A stretch of DNA of 6,449 nt, from the NCBI GenBank assembly GCA_021817625.1, contig JAKASY010000121.1, positions 1 through 6,449 on the forward strand, read 5' to 3'. The DNA comes from Bacillota bacterium. GTDB taxonomy: Bacteria > Bacillota_E > JAJZYS01 > JAILZS01. The notes below the pieces were generated by a model. That model was not told the origin of the DNA. It searched no databases and worked only from the letters and a program-made list of their open reading frames with translations. The translations under genes and the position numbers were made by a program. Within the stretch, counting starts at the first letter, position 1; each line of letters opens with the position of its first letter. Below are positions 1-5,486 of this stretch, one piece after another.

Positions 1-1672
1 TCTTGGCGTGGGTGGGCAGCACCGCGGTCTCCGTCGCGCCCAGGGCGCTCACCCACGGGCTGTTCGCGGGGTAGGAGGGCATCGGGCTCGTGAGGCCCTC
101 CTCGGCCCCGCCGTAGCCCCCGCTGTCACCCGCCGCCACGGTGATCGTGATGCCCTCCACCGTGGCCTCCTGCGCCAGGAGGTCCCACGTCGACTGGGCG
201 GTCGAGTCGTACGCGTACTCGGCCATCTCGCCCGCGCCGTAGCTGATGCTGAACACCCTGGCGCTGTCCTGCTGGACGACCGCGTTCAGCGCCTCGCGCA
301 GGCTGGACGACTCGTACACCTGGATGCTCGCGGCCGGCGACGACGTCTCGAGCATCTGCAGGTCGAGGCTCAGCTCGACCTCGTACCCCTGCAGGTACGG
401 GGCGCACTGGCTGTTCGTGGGCTGGCAGGCGTCGGCGCCCGCGTAAGCCACAGTGACGGCAGGCGCCGGCAGGCCGAAGGTCTTGGCGAAGGTGTCCACG
501 TCGGACACGGACGGCGCGGTCACGGCGCCGGCGGTGAACACGGCGATGGTCGGCCGGCCCCTGGTCGCCGGCAGCCCCGCCACCCCCGTGGCCCCGTAGG
601 CGGCGTTGAGCGAGTTGTACGTCGGGTTGTACGGGCACACCGTCGGCGTACCCACGAGGTTGCAGGTGGCGACGTTCGGCCCAAAGAAGTTCGCCGCCGG
701 CAGGGCGATCTGGACGCTGTTCGTGCCGTCGCTCACGGTGGCCACAAAGCCCATGACACCACTCTCCGCGGCGGTGGTGCCGACGAGCCACTGACCCGCG
801 GCGGTGGTCGGCGTGCTGTCCCAGAACGCGTAGGCCGGGAGCGCGCTCGTCGTGGCGAGGCTCGTGGTTTGCGCGCTCGCATCCGGCGCGCCGTCCAAGG
901 TCGCCGTCAGGAGCCAGCGCACCACCATGCCGGGCTCGACCGAGCCCGGCGTGAGGAGCGTGGCCTTGACCGTGAACGGTCCAGAGGAGGCCTGGGTCGA
1001 GGTGCCGGTCGGGGCGCCCGGCAGAGCCCCGGTGGCGGGCAGGGCGACGTTGGCGCGGCCCAGGGGCGTCGCGGTGCCGAGAGGGCTCACCTGGTCGCGA
1101 ACGAGACCTGTGATGCCCGCGGCGGCGCGCAGGACGTCGGGGATGGTCAAGGGCGAGTCCGGGGCCACCGTCGGGTTGAACGCGCTGGGCAGGGGCAGCG
1201 CCCGTCGCTCTGGCGGCGGCGCGATGGCCACCAGGTGCGTGGCAAACAGGGCGTCGACCTGGCCGACCGTGCCGGACACCTGGAGGATCTGCCCGTCGAG
1301 CGCAGTGGTGAAGCCGCGCTGCGACAGATACGCCGTGAGCGCGCTCACGGTCTGGGCCGACGGCCCGTACGCGGCCATGGTCTGGGCGGCGGTGAGGAAG
1401 TGCCGGTAGTTCGGCGAGCTTGGCTCGGACACGCTCTGGGCGTAGGCCTCGAGACCGGCCGCATCGGCCGACGGCAGGATGAGGCCGAAGGTCCAGGGCT
1501 CACCTGGGTCGATGGCGCTGGCGGACGAGAAGGCGGCCGGGGGGCTCACGTCGAGCGTGGAAGGCAGGTGCGGGGCCCCCTGCGCCGCCGTGGTGGCGCC
1601 CGGCAGAGCACCCGCGAACACCGTGAGGAGGGCCGCGGCAAGGTAGGCAAGGACGCGCTTGAGACTCGTCAA
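1..1672 (-). CDS. Secreted S53 family (sedolisin/kumamolisin-like) serine-carboxyl peptidase, 3' end cut by window
   Basis: Secreted endopeptidase of the pro-kumamolisin type, a family usually active at acid pH; 557 residues are visible. The TTG start at 1672 is preceded by GAAGAAGGG with a 7-nt gap and gives a signal peptide: K5/R6, a hydrophobic stretch at about 8-24, then a small-residue cleavage region near 26-31. Residues about 55-150 match the Pro-kumamolisin activation domain (SPNYRHFLT at 86-94; GTVGQVDALF at 134-143). Residues about 205-335 are a Thr/Ser/Ala-rich, beta-like segment that does not belong to either core domain. The catalytic domain starts near 346. E433 and D437 (EVELSLD) are the likely catalytic Glu/Asp pair, SISYG at 475-479 matches the family SISWG motif, and GDSGG at 515-519 carries the oxyanion Asp (D516). 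The catalytic Ser motif (SGTSxxxP) should lie beyond position 1. C337/C346 and C416/C423 could form disulfides, consistent with export. Family assignment is firm; substrate unknown. Confidence 0.93.
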   Translation of the reverse strand, partial: MTSLKRVLAYLAAALLTVFAGALPGATTAAQGAPHLPSTLDVSPPAAFSSASAIDPGEPWTFGLILPSADAAGLEAYAQSVSEPSSPNYRHFLTAAQTMAAYGPSAQTVSALTAYLSQRGFTTALDGQILQVSGTVGQVDALFATHLVAIAPPPERRALPLPSAFNPTVAPDSPLTIPDVLRAAAGITGLVRDQVSPLGTATPLGRANVALPATGALPGAPTGTSTQASSGPFTVKATLLTPGSVEPGMVVRWLLTATLDGAPDASAQTTSLATTSALPAYAFWDSTPTTAAGQWLVGTTAAESGVMGFVATVSDGTNSVQIALPAANFFGPNVATCNLVGTPTVCPYNPTYNSLNAAYGATGVAGLPATRGRPTIAVFTAGAVTAPSVSDVDTFAKTFGLPAPAVTVAYAGADACQPTNSQCAPYLQGYEVELSLDLQMLETSSPAASIQVYESSSLREALNAVVQQDSARVFSISYGAGEMAEYAYDSTAQSTWDLLAQEATVEGITITVAAGDSGGYGGAEEGLTSPMPSYPANSPWVSALGATETAVLPTHAK

Positions 1673-1707
1673 TGAAGATCCCTTCTTCGATGGACTGCAT
1701 GTCGTCG

Positions 1708-1730
1708 GCCGCCTTTGCGGCGATCGCAAA
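1708..1730 (-). repeat. Overlapping inverted repeats in the peptidase leader
   Basis: Two mutually exclusive small hairpins overlap here. GCCGC (1708-1712) pairs with GCGGC (1717-1721), and TTTGCG (1714-1719) pairs with CGCAAA (1725-1730). The second contains the 8-base palindrome GCGATCGC (1720-1727). They lie 36-58 bases upstream of the peptidase start, so they could be an operator or a leader structure. Stems this short are common by chance in such DNA. Confidence 0.25.
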
Positions 1731-1775
1731 CGGGCTGACTGTTCCAGCCCCCGCGACTTCGGGCCTGTTAAGCCG

Positions 1776-1793
1776 CGGTCGACATTTCGACCG
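1776..1793. repeat. Perfect 7-bp inverted repeat, possible operator upstream of the peptidase
   Basis: CGGTCGA (1776-1782) and TCGACCG (1787-1793) are separated by CATT, and one G-T pair extends the stem outward. It lies about 105 bases upstream of the peptidase start and next to two further palindromes (1801-1816 and CGTCGACG at 1817-1824). GTCGAC occurs both here and in the last of these. This arrangement would suit binding of a dimeric regulator, but no regulator gene is in view. Confidence 0.35.
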
Positions 1794-1800
1794 TGTGGGC

Positions 1801-1816
1801 CGCGCCGCGCGGCGCG
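1801..1816. repeat. Perfect 16-base palindrome
   Basis: The 16 bases CGCGCCGCGCGGCGCG equal their own reverse complement. The 8-base palindrome CGTCGACG follows immediately at 1817-1824. The sequence is pure G+C, so composition alone raises the chance of such a match. Function unknown. Confidence 0.4.
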
Positions 1817-2009
1817 CGTCGACGGTTGCCGAGTCGTATCGCAGAGCGCGGCTCCGGCGCGGCTTGTCGCGCCCGCGTCGGGCGGGCGAGGATCACGCGC
1901 CGCGCCAGAGCCGCACGTGGGCGACGCCGCAGGCGCGGCGCCTGGCAAGCCTGGGCGGGGTCAAGCGGCGCGCGCCGGCAGGGGCCGAGCGCTCGGGCGC
2001 AGGGCGGCG

Positions 2010-2031
2010 GGGCCGGCCAAACGGCCGGCCC
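2010..2031 (-). terminator. Candidate terminator hairpin downstream of the MFS exporter
   Basis: GGGCCGGCC (2010-2018) and GGCCGGCCC (2023-2031) form a perfect 9-bp, all-GC stem around a four-base loop. It sits about 90 bases past the exporter stop in the direction of transcription. No T-tract follows, so it would be a non-canonical terminator or a transcript-stabilising hairpin. Confidence 0.4.
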
Positions 2032-2057
2032 AAGGCGGCGCATCACGCACGACGCAG

Positions 2058-2074
2058 GGCCCGCGCCGCGGGCC
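2058..2074 (-). terminator. Second hairpin downstream of the MFS exporter
   Basis: GGCCCGC (2058-2064) and GCGGGCC (2068-2074) form a 7-bp stem with a three-base loop, about 46 bases beyond the exporter stop. Together with the 2010-2031 hairpin it may end the exporter transcript. There is no T-tract, and a 7-bp GC stem is not rare by chance here. Confidence 0.3.
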
Positions 2075-2120
2075 GAGCGCCCGCCGCGCCTGTCGAACGT
2101 GCCCGACCGAGTGCCGGTAT

Positions 2121-3467
2121 CTAGCGCACGCGAACGCCGCCGCCAGCCGCGAGGGGGCGGCCGCCGCGACGCCCCTCGGGCGCGCGTCCGCCACCCGCGC
2201 CGCCCGGCGCCGGCCCCTTGCCCAAAAGCTGACGCGAGGAAAGGAAGGCCAGCGCGGTGATCAGCGCCAAGGCGGCCAGGGCGGCCGCCAGGCCGAACAG
2301 GAGGCCCTCGCCCCGCTTCATCATGAAGCCGAAGGCGGGTGGGCCCAGGGCGACTCCGAAGAAGCGGACCGCGCCGTAGAGCGAGGTGATGAGCCCCCGC
2401 TCCTTGGCGCCGGCGCTCGACGTGATCAGGAGGTTCAGGGCCGGAAGGGCGGTGCCGGCGCCCAGGCCGATGCAGGAGATGGCCACGTAGAGCACCGGCC
2501 GCACCGCATGCAGGAGCGACAGGACCGCCATCACCGCGGCGAGGACGCTCAGGCCAAGGAGCACGGCGGCGCGCGCGAGGCGCGCATGCCGCCCGAGGTA
2601 GAGCCCGACGCCGTACGAGGTGAGGGACATCGCCGCCACGGGGATCGCCAGGATGAAGCCCGTCGTGAGCTCGGGCACGTGATAGCGTCGCTCGAGTGTC
2701 TCCGACAGGAAGAATAGGGTGCCGAACAGCAGGAACATGAGCGTCCCGCCGGCCACGAGGCCGCTTCCGAGGGCCCGTCCACGCTCCCTAAAGATGGCGC
2801 CGATACGGCGCGCGTACGTTGCGACCGCGACGCGCGTGCCCACGCCCTTGGGCTCGCGCGCAAAGAGCCACACGCCGAGTGCGAGAGGCAGCGCGAGCAC
2901 CGCGAAAATGAAGAATGGCAAAAACCACGACACAAGCCCGACCAGACCGCCGGAGACCGGCGACACGACCTTGCCAAGGCCGTTGGCCGCCTCGATCTTG
3001 CCCAGAGCGCCCGCGCGCGACTTGCCCGAGAACAGGTCGGCGGCCATCGCCATGGCGAGCTGCGACATGCCGGCGGCGCCCATCCCCTGCACCACCCGTC
3101 CGACGATCACGCCGGCGTAGGGAGACGGTAGAAGGCTCGCCGCCAGCGCGGCGACGAGCGCGCCAAGGCCGAAGAGGGCGACGCCGGGGGCCATGATCAC
3201 GCGCCGCCCGAAGCGGTCGGAGAGGTAGCCGGCGACCGGGATCAGCAGGCCCGCGGGGATCGAGAAGGCGGTCACCACAAGGCTGGTCTGCATCTCGCTC
3301 ACGCCGATCGCGCTCTGCATCTTTGGGAAGATGGGAAAGAGCATAGAGTTGCCAAGGACCATCAGGAACGGCACTGCGGCCAGGAGCCAGAGGCTGCGAC
3401 CACGCGACGCGCGCGCGGCGTCCTGGCCCGGCTGCGGGCCACCGGCACGACGCACAGCAGAGCCCAC
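2121..3467 (-). CDS. Major facilitator superfamily (DHA1-like) exporter
   Basis: Inner-membrane secondary transporter of 448 residues, probably a proton-driven exporter of drugs or small metabolites. The GTG start at 3467 has AGGAGG 6 nt upstream; the frame stays open much further upstream, but that part is antisense to neighbouring genes. Membrane segments begin near residue 26 and about 12 can be counted. MFS motif A is clear in the loop after TM2 (GYLSDRFGRR, 80-89). Motif B in TM4 reads GRVVQGMGAA (123-132). The TM5 motif typical of exporters is the degenerate SPVSGG (169-174) instead of GPxxGG. The TM6-TM7 loop at about 203-235 is rich in Arg, as expected for the cytoplasmic side. The last ~33 residues are a Gly/Arg/Pro-rich, probably disordered tail. 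It is transcribed divergently from the DUF441 gene. Substrate cannot be told from sequence. Confidence 0.92.
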   Translation of the reverse strand: MGSAVRRAGGPQPGQDAARASRGRSLWLLAAVPFLMVLGNSMLFPIFPKMQSAIGVSEMQTSLVVTAFSIPAGLLIPVAGYLSDRFGRRVIMAPGVALFGLGALVAALAASLLPSPYAGVIVGRVVQGMGAAGMSQLAMAMAADLFSGKSRAGALGKIEAANGLGKVVSPVSGGLVGLVSWFLPFFIFAVLALPLALGVWLFAREPKGVGTRVAVATYARRIGAIFRERGRALGSGLVAGGTLMFLLFGTLFFLSETLERRYHVPELTTGFILAIPVAAMSLTSYGVGLYLGRHARLARAAVLLGLSVLAAVMAVLSLLHAVRPVLYVAISCIGLGAGTALPALNLLITSSAGAKERGLITSLYGAVRFFGVALGPPAFGFMMKRGEGLLFGLAAALAALALITALAFLSSRQLLGKGPAPGGAGGGRAPEGRRGGRPLAAGGGVRVR

Positions 3468-3473
3468 GGCCGT

Positions 3474-3479
3474 CCTCCT
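3474..3479 (-). promoter_or_regulatory. Ribosome binding site that fixes the MFS start
   Basis: AGGAGG on the minus strand, with a 6-nt gap to GTG at 3467. It decides the start of the exporter inside a much longer open frame. Confidence 0.8.
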
Positions 3480-3585
3480 CGTCGCATCGAAGTGCACCGC
3501 CAGGGCGCGTTGCCTAGGTTGCCCGAGCGGACGCCGTCGATCCTGAAGGGGGCGAGCGCCGACGACGACCGAGACCGCGCTGCTC

Positions 3586-4029
3586 GTGGTCCTGCTCGGG
3601 CTGGCGATCGTCGCCAAGAACCGCCTCATCACGCTCGCCGCCGCCACCGTCCTGCTCCTCAGGCTGACGCGCGCACCGCCGCACATTCTCGCCTTCCTGG
3701 AGGCGTGGGGCGTCGAGATCGGCCTCATCTTCCTCACGCTCGCCGTGCTCGCGCCGCTCGCGAGCGGGCGCATCGTCGTGCGCGACGTCACGTCGATGCT
3801 CGCAAGCCCCGTCGGCCTCGCGGCCCTGACCGGCGGCCTCGTCGCCGCGTGGATGAACGCGCGCGGCATCGAGTACCTGCAGGCCGAGCCCACGACGATC
3901 GTGGCGATGGTGATCGGCTCGGTGCTCGGCGCCACCTTCCTGCGCGGCATACCCGTCGGGCCGCTCGCGGCCGCAGGCATCACCTGGATGCTCGTGGCGC
4001 TCCTGCGCTCGTTCGGCCAGGGCACCTGA
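3586..4029 (+). CDS. DUF441 (UPF0756, YtwI-like) membrane protein; true start probably slightly upstream
   Basis: Small integral membrane protein of unknown function; 147 residues from the GTG at 3586. Family hallmarks are GLAIVAKN (5-12), EIGLIFLTLAVLAPLASG (44-61) and GIPVGPLAAAGI (121-132), with four to five hydrophobic segments. The start is a problem. GTG 3586 has no ribosome binding site and cuts into the first membrane segment. The frame is open back to a TGA at 3544, and AAGGGGG at 3546-3552 lies about 9 nt before an in-frame ACG at 3562. Starting there would restore the N-terminal length I recall for Bacillus subtilis YtwI. So either an ACG start is used, an ATG has mutated or been misread, or the protein is shortened. 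It is divergent from the exporter and followed by a hairpin before the SASP gene. Confidence 0.85.
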   Translation: MVLLGLAIVAKNRLITLAAATVLLLRLTRAPPHILAFLEAWGVEIGLIFLTLAVLAPLASGRIVVRDVTSMLASPVGLAALTGGLVAAWMNARGIEYLQAEPTTIVAMVIGSVLGATFLRGIPVGPLAAAGITWMLVALLRSFGQGT

Positions 4030-4038
4030 GCGACGCGG

Positions 4039-4058
4039 CGCTGGCGCCCGAGCCAGCG
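4039..4058 (+). terminator. Hairpin just after the DUF441 stop
   Basis: CGCTGGC (4039-4045) and GCCAGCG (4052-4058) form a perfect 7-bp stem with a six-base loop, starting nine bases after the DUF441 stop codon. It probably ends or attenuates that transcript and separates it from the SASP gene. No T-tract follows. Confidence 0.5.
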
Positions 4059-4066
4059 GTTCCCGG

Positions 4067-4095
4067 GGATACGCGAGCGGACGCCGGCCACACTA
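4067..4095 (+). promoter_or_regulatory. Candidate forespore sigma-G/sigma-F promoter of the SASP gene
   Basis: GGATA (4067-4071) and CACACTA (4089-4095) are separated by 17 bases. The sigma-G consensus I recall is GHATR, 17-18 bases, CATWHTA. The -35 fits GNATR and the -10 differs clearly only at its third base. Transcription would begin near 4102, leaving a leader of about 22 bases with the ribosome binding site at 4110. SASP genes are classic sigma-G targets, which raises confidence. Matched by eye only. Confidence 0.5.
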
Positions 4096-4109
4096 CCGCC
4101 AGAACACAT

Positions 4110-4119
4110 AAGGAGGTGA
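4110..4119 (+). promoter_or_regulatory. Near-perfect ribosome binding site of the SASP gene
   Basis: AAGGAGGTGA matches the complement of the 16S rRNA 3' end along its whole length and sits 5 nt before ATG 4125. It predicts very strong translation, as expected for an abundant spore protein, and shows that the frame open upstream of 4125 is not coding. Confidence 0.9.
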
Positions 4120-4124
4120 GCGAC

Positions 4125-4328
4125 ATGCCCAGCAACAACACCTACGTCGTTCCGGAGGCGCGTGGCGGGCTTGACCAGTTCAAGTTCGAGGTCGCGCGCG
4201 AGGTCGGCGTTGACCTGCGTGAAGGCTACAACGGCGACCTGACCACGCGCCAGGCCGGTCACGTCGGTGGGCAGATGGTGAAGCGGATGATCGAGATCGC
4301 GGAGCGCAACCTCGGGCACACCCGCTAG
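4125..4328 (+). CDS. Alpha/beta-type small acid-soluble spore protein (SASP)
   Basis: 67-residue DNA-binding spore protein. Alpha/beta SASPs saturate forespore DNA, shift it toward an A-like form, protect it against UV, heat and chemicals, and supply amino acids when degraded at germination. The ATG at 4125 is fixed by the ribosome binding site. Two conserved blocks are seen. The first, LDQFKFEVAREVGVDL (16-31), contains the GPR recognition site E22-V-A-R-E-V-G28. The second, GDLTTRQAGHVGGQMVKRMI (37-56), is the DNA-binding signature, followed by an acidic/basic helix ending in ERNL. Length is normal for the family (about 60-75). It carries its own candidate sigma-G promoter and converges on the gene for its protease. 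Position P1' of the cleavage site is Val where Ile or Phe is usual. Identification is secure. Confidence 0.97.
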   Translation: MPSNNTYVVPEARGGLDQFKFEVAREVGVDLREGYNGDLTTRQAGHVGGQMVKRMIEIAERNLGHTR

Positions 4329-4371
4329 TCCGAGCCTCCGCTCGATCACCGATTCGCTCGGCTCCGTAGCC

Positions 4372-4408
4372 GGCATGCACGCGTCGCCGCACGGCGGCGC
4401 GTGCTGCC
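4372..4408. terminator. Strong hairpin between convergent SASP and GPR genes (bidirectional terminator)
   Basis: GCACGCGTCGCC (4377-4388) pairs fully with GGCGGCGCGTGC (4393-4404), including one G-T pair, around the loop GCAC. After a one-base bulge (4376), GGCA (4372-4375) pairs with TGCC (4405-4408), giving 16 bp in all. It starts 9 bases past the GPR stop and 43 bases past the SASP stop. There is no T-tract on either side. A small hairpin, CGAGC/GCTCG (4331-4344), sits right after the SASP stop. Confidence 0.7.
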
Positions 4409-4417
4409 GCGTGCCGC

Positions 4418-5401
4418 CTACTGTGCGTATTCGCCGAAGTCGGACAGGTCGATGCCCGGGTGGAGGACCGCATTCAAGGCGCCGCCGATGACCCAGGCGA
4501 CCTCGCGCACCAGGAGGTCGATCTCCTTGGGCGTAACCATGAGTTGGCCGAGTTTGGGATCCAGCACGCGACGGAGAACGACGCGATCGTCGTCGCCGTC
4601 GCCGAACGCGCCGATGAGCTCGGCCCACCCGCCTCGGCCTCGGAACGCCGCGGTCACGGCGGCGAGCGAGGACTCGACGATGGCAATCGCGTGCACGACC
4701 GTCGGCACCCCCACGGCCAGGGTAGGAACGCCCAGCGTCTCCTCGGTGAGGGCCGCGCGGTGGTTGCCGACGCCGGAGCCGGGACGGATGCCGGAGTCGG
4801 CGAGCTGGATGGTCGTGCACAGGCGGTCCGGGTCCTGGGCCGCCAAGGCGTCGATGCAGACGACGCGGTCCGGCTGGATCTCGCGCACGATGCCACGCAC
4901 GATCTCCCCGGTCTCCATGCCCGTGAGGCCGAGGACGCCCGGCGCCACGGCCGCCACCGGCCTGAGTTTGCCTTTGAGGTCGCCGGGCACGGCGTCGCCG
5001 AGATGGCGCGTCACCAGCACGCGCTCGATGACGCGGGGGCCCAGCGCGTCGGGCGTGGCGTTCCAGTTGCCGAGGCCGACCAGCAGGACCGAGGTGTTCT
5101 CCTCAAGGCGGAGCATCTCGGCGAGTTCGCGCCCCAGGTGGCGCGCCACCTCCTGGCCGTGGCTGCGGCTGCGCTGGCGAAGGCCTGGCGTGTGGACCGT
5201 GACGTAGCGCCCGGGCGGCTTGCCGATGCGGCGCCCGCCCTCCGCGTCGCGAATCGTGACGGCCTGAACCGTGATCGTGCCATCGCGCCGCTCCTCGACG
5301 TCGACGCCCGGCAGGGAGCGCTTCTTGACGGCTTGCTCGTGCGCCTCGACGGCGAGATCCGTACGCACCTGCCAGGGCGTGCGCCCATGCCATGGGACCA
5401 A
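4418..5401 (-). CDS. gpr: Germination protease GPR (peptidase family A25)
   Basis: Endopeptidase that starts SASP degradation during spore germination; made in the forespore as an inactive zymogen that later cleaves itself. 327 residues from TTG 5401. I prefer TTG because GGAGG (5413-5409) lies 7 nt before it but only 1 nt before the ATG at 5407. VRTDLAVEA at 12-20 is the conserved zymogen-processing region; cleavage after D15 would remove 15 residues, as I recall for Bacillus megaterium. Signature blocks are VGLGNWNATPDALGP (108-122), VCIDALAAQ (181-189), DSGIRPGSGVGNHR (202-215) and ETLGVPTLAVGVPTVV (221-236). D118 and D184 are 66 apart, the same spacing as the essential D127 and D193 of B. 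megaterium GPR. Q189 stands where Arg is usual. It is shorter than the Bacillus enzyme (about 370). It converges with the SASP gene and is divergent from the permease. Confidence 0.97.
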   Translation of the reverse strand: MVPWHGRTPWQVRTDLAVEAHEQAVKKRSLPGVDVEERRDGTITVQAVTIRDAEGGRRIGKPPGRYVTVHTPGLRQRSRSHGQEVARHLGRELAEMLRLEENTSVLLVGLGNWNATPDALGPRVIERVLVTRHLGDAVPGDLKGKLRPVAAVAPGVLGLTGMETGEIVRGIVREIQPDRVVCIDALAAQDPDRLCTTIQLADSGIRPGSGVGNHRAALTEETLGVPTLAVGVPTVVHAIAIVESSLAAVTAAFRGRGGWAELIGAFGDGDDDRVVLRRVLDPKLGQLMVTPKEIDLLVREVAWVIGGALNAVLHPGIDLSDFGEYAQ

Positions 5402-5407
5402 TCCCAT

Positions 5408-5414
5408 CCCTCCC
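5408..5414 (-). promoter_or_regulatory. Ribosome binding site deciding the GPR start
   Basis: GGGAGGG on the minus strand directly abuts ATG 5407 and is 7 nt from TTG 5401. The spacing favours TTG. Confidence 0.6.
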
Positions 5415-5423
5415 TGTCGATGG

Positions 5424-5451
5424 CAGCATGCCCAAGGGCTCCTTGTCGTAC
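5424..5451 (-). promoter_or_regulatory. Weak candidate forespore promoter of gpr
   Basis: On the minus strand GTACG (5451-5447), 16 bases, then CATGCTG (5430-5424). This resembles GHATR/CATWHTA with one clear mismatch in each half and a spacer one base short. It is in the right place, though the leader would be very short. I mention it because gpr is normally under sigma-F/sigma-G control. Confidence 0.2.
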
Positions 5452-5486
5452 CCAGGCCCTGGCAGGAGGCCGCCCGGCCGCGCCGA

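Larger units (their letters stand above)
1673..2120. other. 448-bp GC-rich intergenic region without a convincing gene
   Basis: This gap separates two minus-strand genes, the exporter (stop at 2121) and the peptidase (start at 1672). Open frames cross it, but their translations are Arg/Ala/Pro-rich with no recognisable motif and no good ribosome binding site, so I do not call a gene. It is even richer in G+C than the genes beside it: 1981-2040 has only 8 A/T in 60 bases. It is crowded with inverted repeats: 1708-1721, 1714-1730, 1776-1793, 1801-1816, 1870-1884, 1930-1944, 1985-1996, 2010-2031 and 2058-2074. The right part must hold the exporter terminator, if one exists, and the left part the peptidase promoter. 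I could not identify a clear -35/-10 pair. Confidence 0.6.

Noticed and set aside
8..1675. 555-codon plus-strand open frame opposite the S53 peptidase
   Set aside because: Its translation is Arg/Gly/His-rich with no motif, whereas the opposite strand encodes a clear signal peptide, propeptide and catalytic domain. Long antisense frames are expected at this GC.
1749..1770. TTAACA-like -35 element for the peptidase on the minus strand
   Set aside because: No acceptable -10 hexamer follows at 16-18 bases. ECF and sigma-54 patterns nearby also fail on spacing.
1768..2046. Possible 92-residue minus-strand protein in the gap
   Set aside because: The composition is almost only Arg, Ala and Pro, there is no good ribosome binding site, and other frames here are equally open.
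1659..2717. 352-codon plus-strand frame over the intergenic region and the end of the exporter
   Set aside because: It is low-complexity and antisense to the exporter, and has no recognisable domain.
3500..3520. Short direct repeat TTGCC-TAGG-TTGCC in the DUF441/exporter divergent region
   Set aside because: It is only five bases per unit and too short to separate from chance. No -10 could be paired with it.
3492..4124. Extension of the SASP frame upstream of ATG 4125
   Set aside because: It overlaps DUF441 in another frame, reads as Arg/His-rich low complexity, and ignores the near-perfect ribosome binding site at 4110-4119.
3468..4820. Extension of the exporter frame upstream of 3467 (899 codons in total)
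   Set aside because: The extra part is antisense to the DUF441 and SASP genes and overlaps gpr in another frame. The AGGAGG before GTG 3467 marks the real start.
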